Source of the DNA: Streptomyces sp. Q6
GTDB lineage: Bacteria; Actinomycetota; Actinomycetes; Streptomycetales; Streptomycetaceae
Reading direction: 5' to 3'
NCBI RefSeq assembly: GCF_036967205.1
Contig: NZ_CP146022.1
Span: 7,998,001 to 8,062,000 of the forward strand
DNA length: 64,000 nt
Part shown: in pieces, positions 34,824 through 43,694 of the stretch
How positions within the stretch are numbered: the stretch's first letter is position 1
Layout of the letters: each line of letters begins with the position of its first letter
Position numbers and translations under genes: made by a program
The notes under the pieces: generated by a model
Told to the model about the DNA's origin: nothing
Database searches by the model: none
What the model saw: only the letters and a program-made list of their open reading frames with translations

Positions 34824-34861
34824 GGGCCGACGGCCACCGCCGACGCGGTGGCCGTCGGCCC
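34824..34861 (+). terminator. Perfect 16-bp hairpin ending the acyl-CoA operon
   Basis: The arms GGGCCGACGGCCACCG (34824-34839) and CGGTGGCCGTCGGCCC (34846-34861) are perfect inverted copies around a 6-nt loop, 10 bp after the stop of the second acyl-CoA dehydrogenase gene. There is no T-tract, which is normal for Streptomyces terminators. Confidence 0.85.
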
Positions 34862-34901
34862 GTGCGGCATCGCCCCTCCGCGCCCGTGTGATCATGACCG
34901 T

Positions 34902-35498
34902 ATGACGCCTGGCCGGATCATCTTCCTCAACGGCACGTCCAGTTCGGGCAAGTCGAGCATCGCCCGCGAACTCCTCGACGTCCTCGACGACGGCGTCCAC
35001 TTCCATCTGGCGGTGGACGCCTTCAACGCCATGCGCACCCGGCGCGACCTGGGCCCCGAGGAACTCGACGCCTCTCTGCGCCGCACCCGCAGGGGCTTCC
35101 ACCGCGCGATCGCGGCCATGGCCGAGGTCGGCAACGACCTCGTCGTCGACCACGTGCTCAGCGAGCCCTGGCGGCTGCGCGACTGCCTGAGCGTGCTGCG
35201 CCCCGAGGACGTCGTCTTCGTCGGCGTCCGCTGCCCGCTCGACGAACTCACCCGCCGCGAACGCGCCCGCGGCGACCGCCCGCCCGGACTCGCGGCCCTC
35301 CAGTACGACCAGGTCCACCGCTACGGCGACGCCGACATCGACTACGACATCGAGTGCGACACCGGCCTGTCGAGCCCGCGGGACTGCGCCGAACAGATCA
35401 AGGCGTTCCTGCCCCACCGGCCGACCCCCACCGCGTTCGGCCGCCTGCGCGAGCGACTGTCCGCGGGGGAGCCGGCGCGCCAGGTCCCGGCGCGATGA
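34902..35498 (+). CDS. Chloramphenicol phosphotransferase-like kinase (CPT family)
   Basis: The 198-residue P-loop kinase resembles the chloramphenicol 3-O-phosphotransferase of the chloramphenicol producer. Walker A is GTSSSGKSS at 11-19, the region FHLAVDAFNAM carries the acidic residue that binds substrate or magnesium in CPT, and VGVRCPLDELTRRERARGDR is the typical lid. Whether it inactivates chloramphenicol or phosphorylates another substrate cannot be told. CPT-like proteins are common in actinomycetes that do not make chloramphenicol. The ATG at 34902 has no ribosome site. Confidence 0.8.
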   Translation: MTPGRIIFLNGTSSSGKSSIARELLDVLDDGVHFHLAVDAFNAMRTRRDLGPEELDASLRRTRRGFHRAIAAMAEVGNDLVVDHVLSEPWRLRDCLSVLRPEDVVFVGVRCPLDELTRRERARGDRPPGLAALQYDQVHRYGDADIDYDIECDTGLSSPRDCAEQIKAFLPHRPTPTAFGRLRERLSAGEPARQVPAR

Positions 35499-35614
35499 CC
35501 CGGCGGTGAACCAGGGGCGGCAGTCCGGCCAACTCCCGTCACGGCACTGCCCTTCGGCGTCCCCCGCCCCGCATACTCACCCGTGTCCCCACCCGCCCAC
35601 CACGGGAGGCACAC

Positions 35615-36471
35615 ATGGCCCTGACCACTCGCCGCAGAGCGCTCGGCACCCTCGCCGCCGCACTCGCCACCGGGATCGCCGCACCCGGTCTCGCGCACGC
35701 CGGGGCAGGGCGGCGCGGCCCCGCCCGCTCCCGCGCGCGCACGCCCACAACGACTACGAGCACCCGCGGCCCCTGTTCGACGCGCTCGACCACCGGTTCA
35801 ACAGCGTCGAGGCCGACATCTACCTCGTGAACGGCGAGCTCCTCGTCGCCCACGACCCGATCGACCTCGACCCCGCGCGCACCCTCGACTCGCTCTACCT
35901 CGCCCCGCTCGCCGCCCGCGTCAGGGCCAACCACGGCTCCGTGTACCGGGGGTGGCGCACCCCGCTGCACCTGCTCGTCGACATCAAGACCGAGGGCGCC
36001 GCGACGTACCTCGAACTCGACCGGCAACTGCGCCGCTACCGCGGCCTGTTCACCACGTACGCCCACGGGCGGGTGCGCAACGGACCCGTCACAGCCGTCG
36101 TCTCGGGCGACCGAGCCGCCCGCGTCCCGATGGAGGCGCAGCGCAGCCGCAGCGCGTTCTACGACGGCCGCCTCGCCGACCTCGGCACTGCGGCGCCCGC
36201 CTCCTTCATCCCGCTCATCAGCGACAACTGGGCGAACAACTTCACCTGGCTGGGCACCGGCCCGATCCCTGCGGCCGAGCGCGCCAAGCTGCGCGGCATC
36301 GTCGACGCGGCTCACGCGCGCGGACAGCGCGTCCGGTTCTGGGCGACGCCTGATCTCGCCGGGCCCGAACGCGACGCGGTCTGGGCCGAGTTGATCGCTG
36401 CCGACGTCGACCACCTGAACACCGACGATCTCGCCGGGCTCGAAGCCTTCCTCGAGGCCCACGACCGGTGA
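35615..36471 (+). pseudogene. Secreted GDPD/PI-PLC-fold phosphodiesterase-like protein, frameshifted
   Basis: A twin-arginine signal peptide (TTRRRALGTLAAALA...) starts at ATG 35615 behind GGGAGG, but its frame does not continue into the enzyme. The catalytic part, starting at PLPRAHAHNDYEHPRPLFDAL, is in the next frame to the stop at 36471. Adding one G to the run at 35702-35705 joins signal and enzyme into a protein of about 285 residues. HAHNDYEHP and VEADIYL are metal and substrate residues of glycerophosphodiester phosphodiesterase-fold proteins, and DIKTEG and FWATPD follow. I regard the shift as a probable sequence error, but a real pseudogene is not excluded. Confidence 0.75.
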
Positions 36472-36596
36472 CCGTGGGACGGTGACCCGCTGTTAACACC
36501 CGTTCGGGGGACAGGTCATGCCCCGGTGGGCGTCCTCCGCTGCGTCACACTTGCGGCCGAAAGCCACGGTGTTGACGTGGCGGAGGAGGTTCGACG

Positions 36597-36791
36597 ATGT
36601 CGCTGTCCATTTCCATCGTGCTGTTGCTCCTGATCGTCGCGGTGATCTTCCTGCGCAGCGGTTCCATGAAGCTCTCGCACGCCCTCGTGTGCGTCTTCCT
36701 GGGGTTCCTGCTCGCGGGGACCAGCGCGGCCCCGACCATCCACAACGGCATCAGTGCCACCGCAGGGCTCGTCAGCAGCCTCAACCCGTAG
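36597..36791 (+). CDS. Small two-helix membrane protein, unknown function
   Basis: The 64-residue protein has two hydrophobic segments (about 4-20 and 28-44) with SMKLSHALVCVFLG between them and an extracellular or cytosolic tail rich in Ser/Ala/Thr. GGAGGAGG lies 9 bases upstream of the ATG at 36597, a strong ribosome site, so it is a real gene. Similar short proteins occur singly in many Streptomyces genomes. I know of no function. It stands alone between the phosphodiesterase and a secreted protein gene. Confidence 0.75.
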   Translation: MSLSISIVLLLLIVAVIFLRSGSMKLSHALVCVFLGFLLAGTSAAPTIHNGISATAGLVSSLNP

Positions 36792-36883
36792 CCGCGCCCC
36801 GCGCCCCGCGTGATCGTTTCGGGTTCGTGAACAACTCCCGTATATGCATGGACACTTCAAGGGTGGCGACCTAGCTTCGGCGC

Positions 36884-38461
36884 ATGCCGCCTCGCAGACA
36901 TCTCGCCCGTGCCGCAGCCTTCACCCTGACCCTCGCGGCGGCCTGTGCCGTGCAGCCCCAGGTCGCGTCGGCCGACGAGATCCCCAAGGCCCCGGGCCAC
37001 CGCCTCGTCACGCAGTACGAGGGCGCGCCCGCCGCCCCGCAGCCCGTCCCCGGCAAGGCCCCCGACCAGCACCCGTACCTCGCCGCCAACGGCCGCAGCG
37101 GGATGCACGCGGACGCCTGGGGCAGTGGCACGTACCCCTGGAGCGGCCCCAGCGGGAAGAGTCCGACGGTCAGCAGCGAGCAGATGGCGGCGCTCGGCGG
37201 CGAGTGCGCCACCGTCACGTTCGACCGGGCCGGCCGCATCGTCACCGTCTGCGGCACCTTCACCGGGTTCCTCGTCAAACTCCTCGACCCGCACAGCCTC
37301 GCCACGCTCGCCGAGTACCAGCTCCCGCAGCGGCCCTCCACCGTCGAGGCGATCACCCGGCTCGACTTCGCGAAGATCTTCAAGGACACGTCGGGCGGCG
37401 CCTACTCCTACCTGGACGACCAGGACCGCCTCGTCCTCGCCGACTCCCGGCAGCACATCGTCCGCCTCGCGCACGAACAGGCGGCGGACGGGAGCTGGCG
37501 GTTCGTCGTCACCGACGACTGGGACCTCACCGGGCAGGTCCCCCACGACTGCGTCAGCTGGACGAACCTCTACCCCAGCGGCGAGTGCGACCCCGTCACC
37601 GCCGTGATGCCCGACTGGGAAGGCCGGATCTGGTGGGTGACCCGCCAGGGACGTGTCGGCACCGTCGACCCCGCCACCGGCACCATCCGCTCGATCCGCC
37701 TGCAAGGCGAGGAGATCCAGAACTCGTTCTCCGTCGCGAAGGACGGCGTCTCGATCGTCACCGACCACGCCCTGTACGGGTTCACGGCCGCCCCCGACGG
37801 CACCCCGAAGTCGGTCTGGCGGCAGACCTACGACCGGGGCACCGGCACCAAACCCGGCTCCGTGAACCAGGGTTCGGGCACCACCCCCGACCTGTTCGGC
37901 GAGGGGGAGGACTACGTGGCCATCACCGACAACGCCGACGACCGCATGAACGTCCTCGTCTACCGCCGCGGCGCCGACGTCCCCGACGACGAACGGCTCG
38001 TCTGCAAGGTGCCGGTCTTCGGCTCCGGCGCCTCCACGACCGACAACTCCCTCATCTCCCACGGGAACAGCCTCGTCGTCGAGAACAACTACGGCTACGA
38101 GAACATCACGTCCCTCACCTTCGGCCGCAGCGTCGTCGGCGGCGTCACCCGCATCGACGTACGCGCCGACGGCAGCGGCTGCGACACGGTGTGGGAGAGC
38201 GGCGTGCGCGCCCCCTCCACCGTGCCGAAGCTCTCCACCGCCAACGGGCTGCTGTACTTCTACACGAAGGAGCCCAACTCCCTCGGCGTCGACGCCTGGT
38301 ACCTCACGGCCGTCGACTTCCGCAGCGGTGAGACCCGGTGGAAGCGCCTCGCGGGGACCGGCGTCGCGTACGACAACAACTGGGCGCCCGTGACGCTCGG
38401 CCCCGACGGGACGGCCTACGTCGGTGTCTTCAACGGGCTGGTGGCCGTGCGGGACAACTGA
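36884..38461 (+). CDS. Secreted protein of unknown function, probable beta-propeller
   Basis: The 525-residue protein begins with a Sec signal (basic RRHLAR, hydrophobic core, cleavage near VASADE at residue 31). The rest has repeated VTFDRAGRIVTVCG-like and MPDWEGRIWWVTRQGRVG-like stretches that suggest a six- to seven-bladed propeller. I recognise no catalytic motif. The start is leaderless: TAGCTT lies exactly 6 bases before the ATG. Its stop is 4 bp from the stop of the convergent glycosidase-like gene. Confidence 0.8.
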   Translation: MPPRRHLARAAAFTLTLAAACAVQPQVASADEIPKAPGHRLVTQYEGAPAAPQPVPGKAPDQHPYLAANGRSGMHADAWGSGTYPWSGPSGKSPTVSSEQMAALGGECATVTFDRAGRIVTVCGTFTGFLVKLLDPHSLATLAEYQLPQRPSTVEAITRLDFAKIFKDTSGGAYSYLDDQDRLVLADSRQHIVRLAHEQAADGSWRFVVTDDWDLTGQVPHDCVSWTNLYPSGECDPVTAVMPDWEGRIWWVTRQGRVGTVDPATGTIRSIRLQGEEIQNSFSVAKDGVSIVTDHALYGFTAAPDGTPKSVWRQTYDRGTGTKPGSVNQGSGTTPDLFGEGEDYVAITDNADDRMNVLVYRRGADVPDDERLVCKVPVFGSGASTTDNSLISHGNSLVVENNYGYENITSLTFGRSVVGGVTRIDVRADGSGCDTVWESGVRAPSTVPKLSTANGLLYFYTKEPNSLGVDAWYLTAVDFRSGETRWKRLAGTGVAYDNNWAPVTLGPDGTAYVGVFNGLVAVRDN

Positions 38462-38465
38462 CCGG

Positions 38466-39697
38466 CTACGGGCGGGAGTAGACGCCTATGCCGTTCGCGA
38501 CGGCGCGCTCCGGGGGATCCGTGGGATGGTTGCGGACCGTCACCGTGGCCGCCCCCGGGTCCCGCGACACCAGCGTCGAGGAACCGCCGCCGTCGAGGCT
38601 GAACGCGTCGGTCGAACCCAACGACCGCATCGTGTCGGCGACTTCGGCGATCGACAGACCGGTGCGGTACGCGGGCGCCCCGTCCAGGGCGAGCAGGATC
38701 AGGGTCCGGCCGTCGTCGGCGATCCCGGCGGCGGTCCGCACGGCCGAGGTCCTCGCGTCCAGGCCGGGCAGCGGCGCGCCGTCGCGCAGCACCGGATAGC
38801 CGCCGACCGCGAAGCCGTACGGGACGCGGGAGCCGGCCGCGACCAGCCGGTGCGTGACCCGCACCGGATCGCCCGCGGACAGCTTCCGCAGCCACTGGGC
38901 GCCCGCCTCCCGCCCGACCAGAACCGTGTCGGCGTCCGCGATCGGACCGCCGCCCGGGGTGTCGGCCGATGCCACGACCCGGCCGTGGCGCACCGTGACC
39001 TCGTACGTGTCCGTACTGCACGGAGCCGCCCGCTGGGTGTCCGTGCCGCAGGTGGCGCGCACCCGGGACACGCCGCCCCAGTCCGCCGTGAACGCGCCGA
39101 CCGAACCGACCGGCAGCGCGTACTGGTTGAGCCCGCCGAGCGGGACCGCGTCGTCGCGCGTGCGGACCGACCCGTCGAGCGCCAGGCTGTCGAGCCGGGC
39201 CCGCCGGTCGACCCCCACTCCCAGCACGTCGCGCGTCGAGGTGCCCGGCGGCAGGGCGGGCCCGAACCGCTGCCCGTCCGGGACGGCCGCCTTCAGCGGG
39301 TGTCCGTTCGCGATCGCGGGCCCGACCGCCGCGCCGGTCGCCTCGACGCCCGGGTGCTGGGTCTCCGTGATGTTGAAGAAGTCCCCGTTCACCCCCGCGA
39401 CCGCGCCGCTCGCGTCGGCCATCGACGACACGGTGGCCCGCGCGCCGACCACGCCCGGGTGCAGCAGCCCCACCCGTATGTGCGGGTCGCGCAGATCGAC
39501 CGTGACCACATGGGCGTGCGCCGTGCCCTGGTCGCCGGTATGTCGAACTCCGTGTACGTGACGCCCGCCGCCACCCGGGCCGCGCCCGGATCGGCGGCGG
39601 CCGGCGCCGCCCCGCCCAGCACGGTCCCCGCCAGTACGCCCGCGACCGCGAGGGCCGCCAGAACACTTCTGCGTCTCTTGCCAACTCTCGTCTGCAT
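38466..39697 (-). pseudogene. Secreted phosphodiester glycosidase-like (NAGPA domain) protein, frameshifted
   Basis: The signal peptide (MQTRVGKRRRSVLAALAVAG..., ending near AAAAD) is encoded from ATG 39697 and its frame holds to VTYTEFDIPATRA. The rest of the protein, from HAHVVTVDLRDPHIRVGLL onward, is in another frame. Restoring one G to the run opposite 39526-39528 fuses them into about 410 residues. GVNGDFFN, ADWGG, VGGYPVLRDG and FSLDGGGSSTLV are the conserved NAGPA (phosphodiester glycosidase) motifs, a family that in animals removes GlcNAc from lysosomal enzymes and in bacteria is linked to exopolysaccharide. Substrate unknown. Confidence 0.75.
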
Positions 39698-39735
39698 CAA
39701 GGGAGTTCAGCAGACGTCCGGAGCCCCGTCGATGG

Positions 39736-40092
39736 CTATGTACCGACCAGCCGGGAACGGATCAGGAAACGTACGCCCTCCGGCGCCTCCAGCGAGAAGC
39801 CGCTGCCCCGGCCCTCGACCACGTCCACGATCAGACGCGTATGACTCCACACCTCGTACTGGCTCTTCGACATCCAGAACGACACCGGCTCCGCCATCCC
39901 CTCCACCGCCAGCTCCGCGAGCAGCACGTCCGAGGCACCGGTGCGGAACTCGCCCTCCGGGTAGCACATCGGCGCGCTGCCGTCACAGCAGCCGCCGGAC
40001 TGGTGGAACATCAGCGGACCGTGGGCGTCCCGCAGCCGCCGCAGCAGGTCGGCGGCCTCGGGCGTCAGCTCCACGCGGGGTACGTCGGTCAT
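39736..40092 (-). CDS. DUF779 family protein
   Basis: The 118-residue protein has the conserved FHQSGGCCDGSAPMCYPEGEF segment (here split as SGGCCDGS plus PMCYP), with three cysteines that could bind a metal, and the C-terminal RFLIRSRLV. DUF779 genes usually sit beside NAD-dependent aldehyde dehydrogenase genes, but none is present here. The ATG at 40092 is used because upstream in-frame sequence overlaps the divergent gene's promoter. Biochemical role unknown. Confidence 0.85.
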   Translation of the reverse strand: MTDVPRVELTPEAADLLRRLRDAHGPLMFHQSGGCCDGSAPMCYPEGEFRTGASDVLLAELAVEGMAEPVSFWMSKSQYEVWSHTRLIVDVVEGRGSGFSLEAPEGVRFLIRSRLVGT

Positions 40093-40166
40093 GACGGGCA
40101 GTGAAGCCCCAGGGACGTTGCGACCACGTTGCACGTCTGGAGGCCCTTCGCGCATAGGCTCCTCGC

Positions 40167-40517
40167 ATGGAACAGAGGGAGATCATCCTGCGGGCGATCG
40201 GCGTACTGACCGAGACGCAGGAGATGGTGCGCAGACTGGGGACGGGTGAGGCACTCGACACCGACGTCAATCAACTCGGCAAGCTGGTCTCGGAGGTGTT
40301 CCCGACCATCGAGATCCCGGCCGGAGCCACCGCCGAGGAGGCGGCCGAGCTGACGATCGCGGCCCTGATGCCGGCGAGCGTCTCGCTCGTCGAGGCGTTC
40401 GCGTTCGTGTTCATGCAGCTCGCGAAGGTGCACGACGAAGGACGCGGCGACGTCACGTCCTCCGAGCTGCTCCAGGAGATCGCGCTGCGGATGTCCGAGC
40501 CCGGCCCGCAGGAGTGA
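40167..40517 (+). CDS. Conserved hypothetical protein
   Basis: This is a 116-residue, acidic, probably all-helical protein (MEQREIILRAIGVLTETQEMV... to SSELLQEIALRM) with no motif that I recognise. TAGGCT lies exactly 6 bases before the ATG and there is no ribosome site, indicating a leaderless transcript. It is divergent from the DUF779 gene by 74 bp. Confidence 0.75.
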   Translation: MEQREIILRAIGVLTETQEMVRRLGTGEALDTDVNQLGKLVSEVFPTIEIPAGATAEEAAELTIAALMPASVSLVEAFAFVFMQLAKVHDEGRGDVTSSELLQEIALRMSEPGPQE

Positions 40518-40529
40518 CGCGGGATCGCG

Positions 40530-41684
40530 CTACTTCCCCGGATCCCGGAACCGGCCGAACGCCTTCGTGAGGGCGCTCAGCGGGGAGGCCTCGCCCTTGC
40601 CGGGCGAGGCCGTCGAGGGGCGCGGCAACCCGTCGCCGCCGGTCGCCTCGGCCAGCGCCGCCTGCGCCGCCTCGGCCGCCTCCCGGTACAGATCACGGGA
40701 CCGGGTCATCGCGTCGAGTGCCTCCGCGTACCGGCCGACCATGTCCTGCGCGTGGGCCAGCTCCTCGTCCGGCGTGAGCAGGTGCCAGCCCTTGCGCAGC
40801 CGCGTGAGGGCCTGCTCCGCCTCGGCGGACAGGGGCCGCGGGATCGCCGCGAACTCCGCGATCCTGGCGAGGAGTTCGGTCTGCTCGGAGCCGTCGAGGA
40901 AGACATTGCGCACCGTGAAGTGGTCCGCGTCGTAGCCCGGCGGCGGGGGAGACGTGGGCAGGACGACGGCGCCGCCGCGCGGCATCCCCGACTTCAGCTC
41001 GCGGCGCAGCGCGAAGTCCGCGATCTGCGCCTGCTCCGGCGTCGCCCGGTGCTCGATCACCCGGTGTCGCAGGCTCGGCGGCAGATACGCGGTGACCGGC
41101 CGCTGACCGCGCGCGTCCGGCGTCATCGCCTCGTGCACCACCACGTGCACGTACCAGCTCTGCTTCGCGCAGTCCCGCAGCAGGTGACGCAGTTCGTCGT
41201 CGTCCTTGGGCAGCGGGTTCGGTGCCCGCAGGCGCAGCCCCGCCACCGTGTCGTGGTCCCACGGGATGCTGTCGCTGTCCGGCCAGAACATGGTCAGCGG
41301 CGACGGCCACCGCGGGTCCCAGGCCTGCTCCGCCTCGGCGGCCAGCACCCAGCCGACACCGGGCGCACCGTCCTTGCGGCGCGCCTCGACGTCGTACGTG
41401 GTCAGCTGTGCGCGGACCGTGACGCCGTCGACCGGGCGCCAGCGCGCCTCGAACAGGCGGCGGGTCGCGGGTCCGGGCACGGAGTCCTCGTCCCGCGGGT
41501 GCAGGGCGGTGGAGCGGGCCGCCTCCACGGGATCGAGATCGAGGAAGCCGTCGAGCACACCGGCCGCCTCGAGGGCGATCAGGTTGCGCCGGACGTCCTG
41601 CTCGGGTTCGGGCCCGAGATGGCGCCCGCGTCCCAGCCACGCGGTGTCGGGGACGAGGGGCGAGGGGGTGCTGGTCTTAGACAT
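40530..41684 (-). CDS. Hypothetical protein with C-terminal helical region
   Basis: I do not recognise this 384-residue protein. Residues 1-260 appear globular and rich in Trp/His (MFWPDSDSIPWDHD, SWYVHVVVHEAMTPD). The C-terminal 110 residues are helical (AEAEQALTRLRKGWHLLTPDEELAHAQD...) and end in a low-complexity basic tail. There is no signal peptide or membrane segment. The ATG at 41684 is the first that is free of overlap with shadow sequence and has no clear ribosome site. It converges with the small hypothetical gene 12 bp away. Confidence 0.7.
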   Translation of the reverse strand: MSKTSTPSPLVPDTAWLGRGRHLGPEPEQDVRRNLIALEAAGVLDGFLDLDPVEAARSTALHPRDEDSVPGPATRRLFEARWRPVDGVTVRAQLTTYDVEARRKDGAPGVGWVLAAEAEQAWDPRWPSPLTMFWPDSDSIPWDHDTVAGLRLRAPNPLPKDDDELRHLLRDCAKQSWYVHVVVHEAMTPDARGQRPVTAYLPPSLRHRVIEHRATPEQAQIADFALRRELKSGMPRGGAVVLPTSPPPPGYDADHFTVRNVFLDGSEQTELLARIAEFAAIPRPLSAEAEQALTRLRKGWHLLTPDEELAHAQDMVGRYAEALDAMTRSRDLYREAAEAAQAALAEATGGDGLPRPSTASPGKGEASPLSALTKAFGRFRDPGK

Positions 41685-41928
41685 GGAGTCGTTCTGTGAG
41701 CGGACGGGGTGGGACCCAGTATGGGCCGCCTTCGCCCCGGACGGTGCAGGCAGGGGGTGCCCGGCGCGCCATGTCCGGTGCTTCCTGTCACGGTTCGCCA
41801 GGTGTGAGAGGAATCTTCGTGGAACCCGTGTGCACAGAGGTCTCAGAAGTGATGCACATGATGTGGCCGCTCCGGGCAAGGCGTCCTCGGGAGTGCGACA
41901 GGTCGGTAAGGAAGGACAGCGGTGATGG

Positions 41929-42354
41929 ATGATGGCTGACGGTGAGGGGCGGACGAGCGCCGACGACCTGGCGGCGACCGTGGTGAACGGGTACGACCCA
42001 CGGGGAGTGACCGACGCCCGGTTGTTCGCGGCGGACTTTCTGGACACGCTCGCCCGCCGGGTCCCACCCGACGAGCCCGACAGTCGTGACGACGCGCTGC
42101 TCATCGTGGACGAGCTCGTCGCCAACGCGGTGCAGTACGCACCGGGGCCGGTCACCGTCACCCTGCGCCGTACCTTCGACGGCCTGCACCTGACCGTCGG
42201 CGACAGCAATCCGGTGCCGCCCACGCCGCGCCCCGCCGATCCGCGTCGCGGGCCGGGACACATCGGCTGGCATCTGGTGCGCGCGCTCGCCCGTCAGGTG
42301 CATGTCGTGGCGGGCGCCGGCGGCAAGGAGATCCACGTGTTCCTCCCCTGGTGA
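41929..42354 (+). CDS. Anti-sigma factor / histidine-kinase-like ATPase (RsbW/SpoIIAB type)
   Basis: The 141-residue protein has the GHKL ATPase fold used by anti-sigma factors. The N-box is VDELVANAVQYA (about 64-75), the first G-box region is VGDSNP (Asp for ATP) and GPGHIGWHLV is the second. It probably binds and inhibits the sigma factor encoded 207 bp downstream, with release by phosphorylation of an antagonist. Two ATG codons are adjacent (41929 and 41932). An overlapping ATG at 41925 opens a 4-codon frame ending in TGA just inside, which could dampen translation. Confidence 0.85.
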   Translation: MMADGEGRTSADDLAATVVNGYDPRGVTDARLFAADFLDTLARRVPPDEPDSRDDALLIVDELVANAVQYAPGPVTVTLRRTFDGLHLTVGDSNPVPPTPRPADPRRGPGHIGWHLVRALARQVHVVAGAGGKEIHVFLPW

Positions 42355-42383
42355 CGCGGACACCTGCCGAAAAGGCCCGCGAA

Positions 42384-42429
42384 GTCGTTGCGAGAACGAC
42401 TTGTTTGCGGTGCGGGGGCCGGGGCAAAC
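42384..42429 (+). promoter_or_regulatory. Two hairpins upstream of the sigma factor gene
   Basis: GTCGTT-GCGAG-AACGAC (42384-42400) forms a perfect 6-bp stem with a 5-nt loop. Immediately after, GTTTGC (42403-42408) pairs with GCAAAC (42424-42429) around a 15-nt loop. The pair lies between the anti-sigma and sigma genes. The first stem could terminate the anti-sigma transcript. GTTT at 42403 also fits the -35 box of SigB-type promoters. Confidence 0.5.
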
Positions 42430-42561
42430 GGGAGTCGTGCTTCGGACAGGAGGCGCGTTCGCGGGAGAGGTGTGTCCTTTCCCGGTGGACGGCCGCTTCG
42501 TCGGTCGTTCCCGGCTCCCGCGGTGACCTGCCAGCAGTTATCCGTGGAGGAGCGAATCTTC

Positions 42562-43380
42562 ATGATGACCCAGACCGCCGCACACCCCGCCCCGCGCACG
42601 ACCGCCCCGGGGCGACACCCGCATGACGACGCGCCCGACACCGCCGTGCTCTTCGCCCGGCTGAACAGCCTCGACGCGGGGCCCGAGTACGACCTCGTCT
42701 GCGAGCAACTCGCCTCGGCCTGGCTGCCGATGGCCCACCGCATCGCCGGCCGTTACCGTGACCGCGGCGAGAGCCTGGACGACCTCAAGCAGGTCGCCGC
42801 CGTGGGCCTGCTCAAGGCGATCAAGCGCTTCGACCCCGAGCGCGGGGCTTTCGAGAGTTACGCCGTGCCCACCATCACCGGCGAGCTGCGCCGCCACTTC
42901 CGGGACCGCACCTGGGACCTGCGGGTACCCCGTCGTGTCCAGGATCTGCGGAACAAGGTGCGCGCCGCGCGCCGTGACATCGCCGACGCCCCCGGCGCCG
43001 GCGAGCCCGGCATCGCCGAGATAGCCGAGCACACCGGGCTGACCGAGCAGGAGGTCCGTGACGGTCTGGAGGCCCTGGAGAGCTACACCGCGCTCTCCCT
43101 CGACGCCGAACTCGCCACCTCGGACGACGGGTACAGCCTGGCCGACGTCCTGGGCACCGCCGACCCCGGCTTCGACCTCGTCACCGACCGGGAGGCCGCT
43201 CGGCAGGGCCTGCGCGAGCTGCCGGAGCGCGAACGCGCCATCCTCTACATGCGGTTCTTCGAGGACATGACGCAGAGCCGGATCGCCGAGCAGCTCGGCA
43301 TCTCCCAGATGCACGTCTCGCGGCTGATCAACCGCAGCTGCGACCGCGTGCGCCGCAGTGCCACGGGAGAGGCGGCCTGA
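42562..43380 (+). CDS. RNA polymerase sigma factor, SigB/SigF family
   Basis: The 272-residue stress-type sigma factor of the SigB/SigF/SigG family has region 2 (LPMAHRIAGRYRDRGESLDDLKQVAAVGLLKAIKRFDPERGAFESYAVPTI), region 3 and a region 4 helix-turn-helix (MTQSRIAEQLGISQMHVSRLINRS). It directs transcription from GTTT...GGGTA-type promoters. The ATG at 42562 has GGAGGAG 9 bases upstream. The anti-sigma-like ATPase upstream probably controls it. A DUF5133 gene starts on its stop codon. Confidence 0.9.
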   Translation: MMTQTAAHPAPRTTAPGRHPHDDAPDTAVLFARLNSLDAGPEYDLVCEQLASAWLPMAHRIAGRYRDRGESLDDLKQVAAVGLLKAIKRFDPERGAFESYAVPTITGELRRHFRDRTWDLRVPRRVQDLRNKVRAARRDIADAPGAGEPGIAEIAEHTGLTEQEVRDGLEALESYTALSLDAELATSDDGYSLADVLGTADPGFDLVTDREAARQGLRELPERERAILYMRFFEDMTQSRIAEQLGISQMHVSRLINRSCDRVRRSATGEAA

Positions 43381-43622
43381 TGCTGGTCCCGCACCCCACG
43401 GTGCTGCGCAGACTCCTCGCCGAGTACCAGGAGTTGAGCGAGAGCGCGGCGCCGGGCGCCGCGCCGGTGGACGCCGTCACGCGGCAGCGCGTGGAGGACC
43501 TCGGCTACACGCTGTGCGTGGTCACCGGAACCCGTCACGTCGGCGCCGCCGTGCGGACCGCCACCCGGCTCCTCGCCTCGTCGGGCCCGGCCCGCGCGGT
43601 CGCCGAACCGGCCGGGGAGTGA
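43380..43622 (+). CDS. DUF5133 family protein
   Basis: This is an 80-residue protein characteristic of Streptomyces: MLVPHPTVLRRLLAEYQEL, then DVTRQRVEDLGYTLCVVTGTR-like text and a short variable tail. No function is known. ATG 43380 shares a base with the sigma-factor stop (TGATG), so the two are translationally coupled and the protein probably belongs to the same stress response. Confidence 0.85.
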   Translation: MLVPHPTVLRRLLAEYQELSESAAPGAAPVDAVTRQRVEDLGYTLCVVTGTRHVGAAVRTATRLLASSGPARAVAEPAGE

Positions 43623-43694
43623 GGCGTCGCGCCCCGGCCCGGTTCACTCCGCATGCACCGGGCCGGACCGCGGGTGATCCCGTACGCTCGGCGG

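Noticed and set aside
34902-35498. Chloramphenicol biosynthesis or resistance cluster
   Set aside because: Only a CPT-like kinase is present and no biosynthetic genes flank it. Such kinases are common in non-producers.
42388-42561. Longer N-terminus for the sigma factor
   Set aside because: The upstream codons run through the two hairpins, and the ATG at 42562 has a strong GGAGGAG site.
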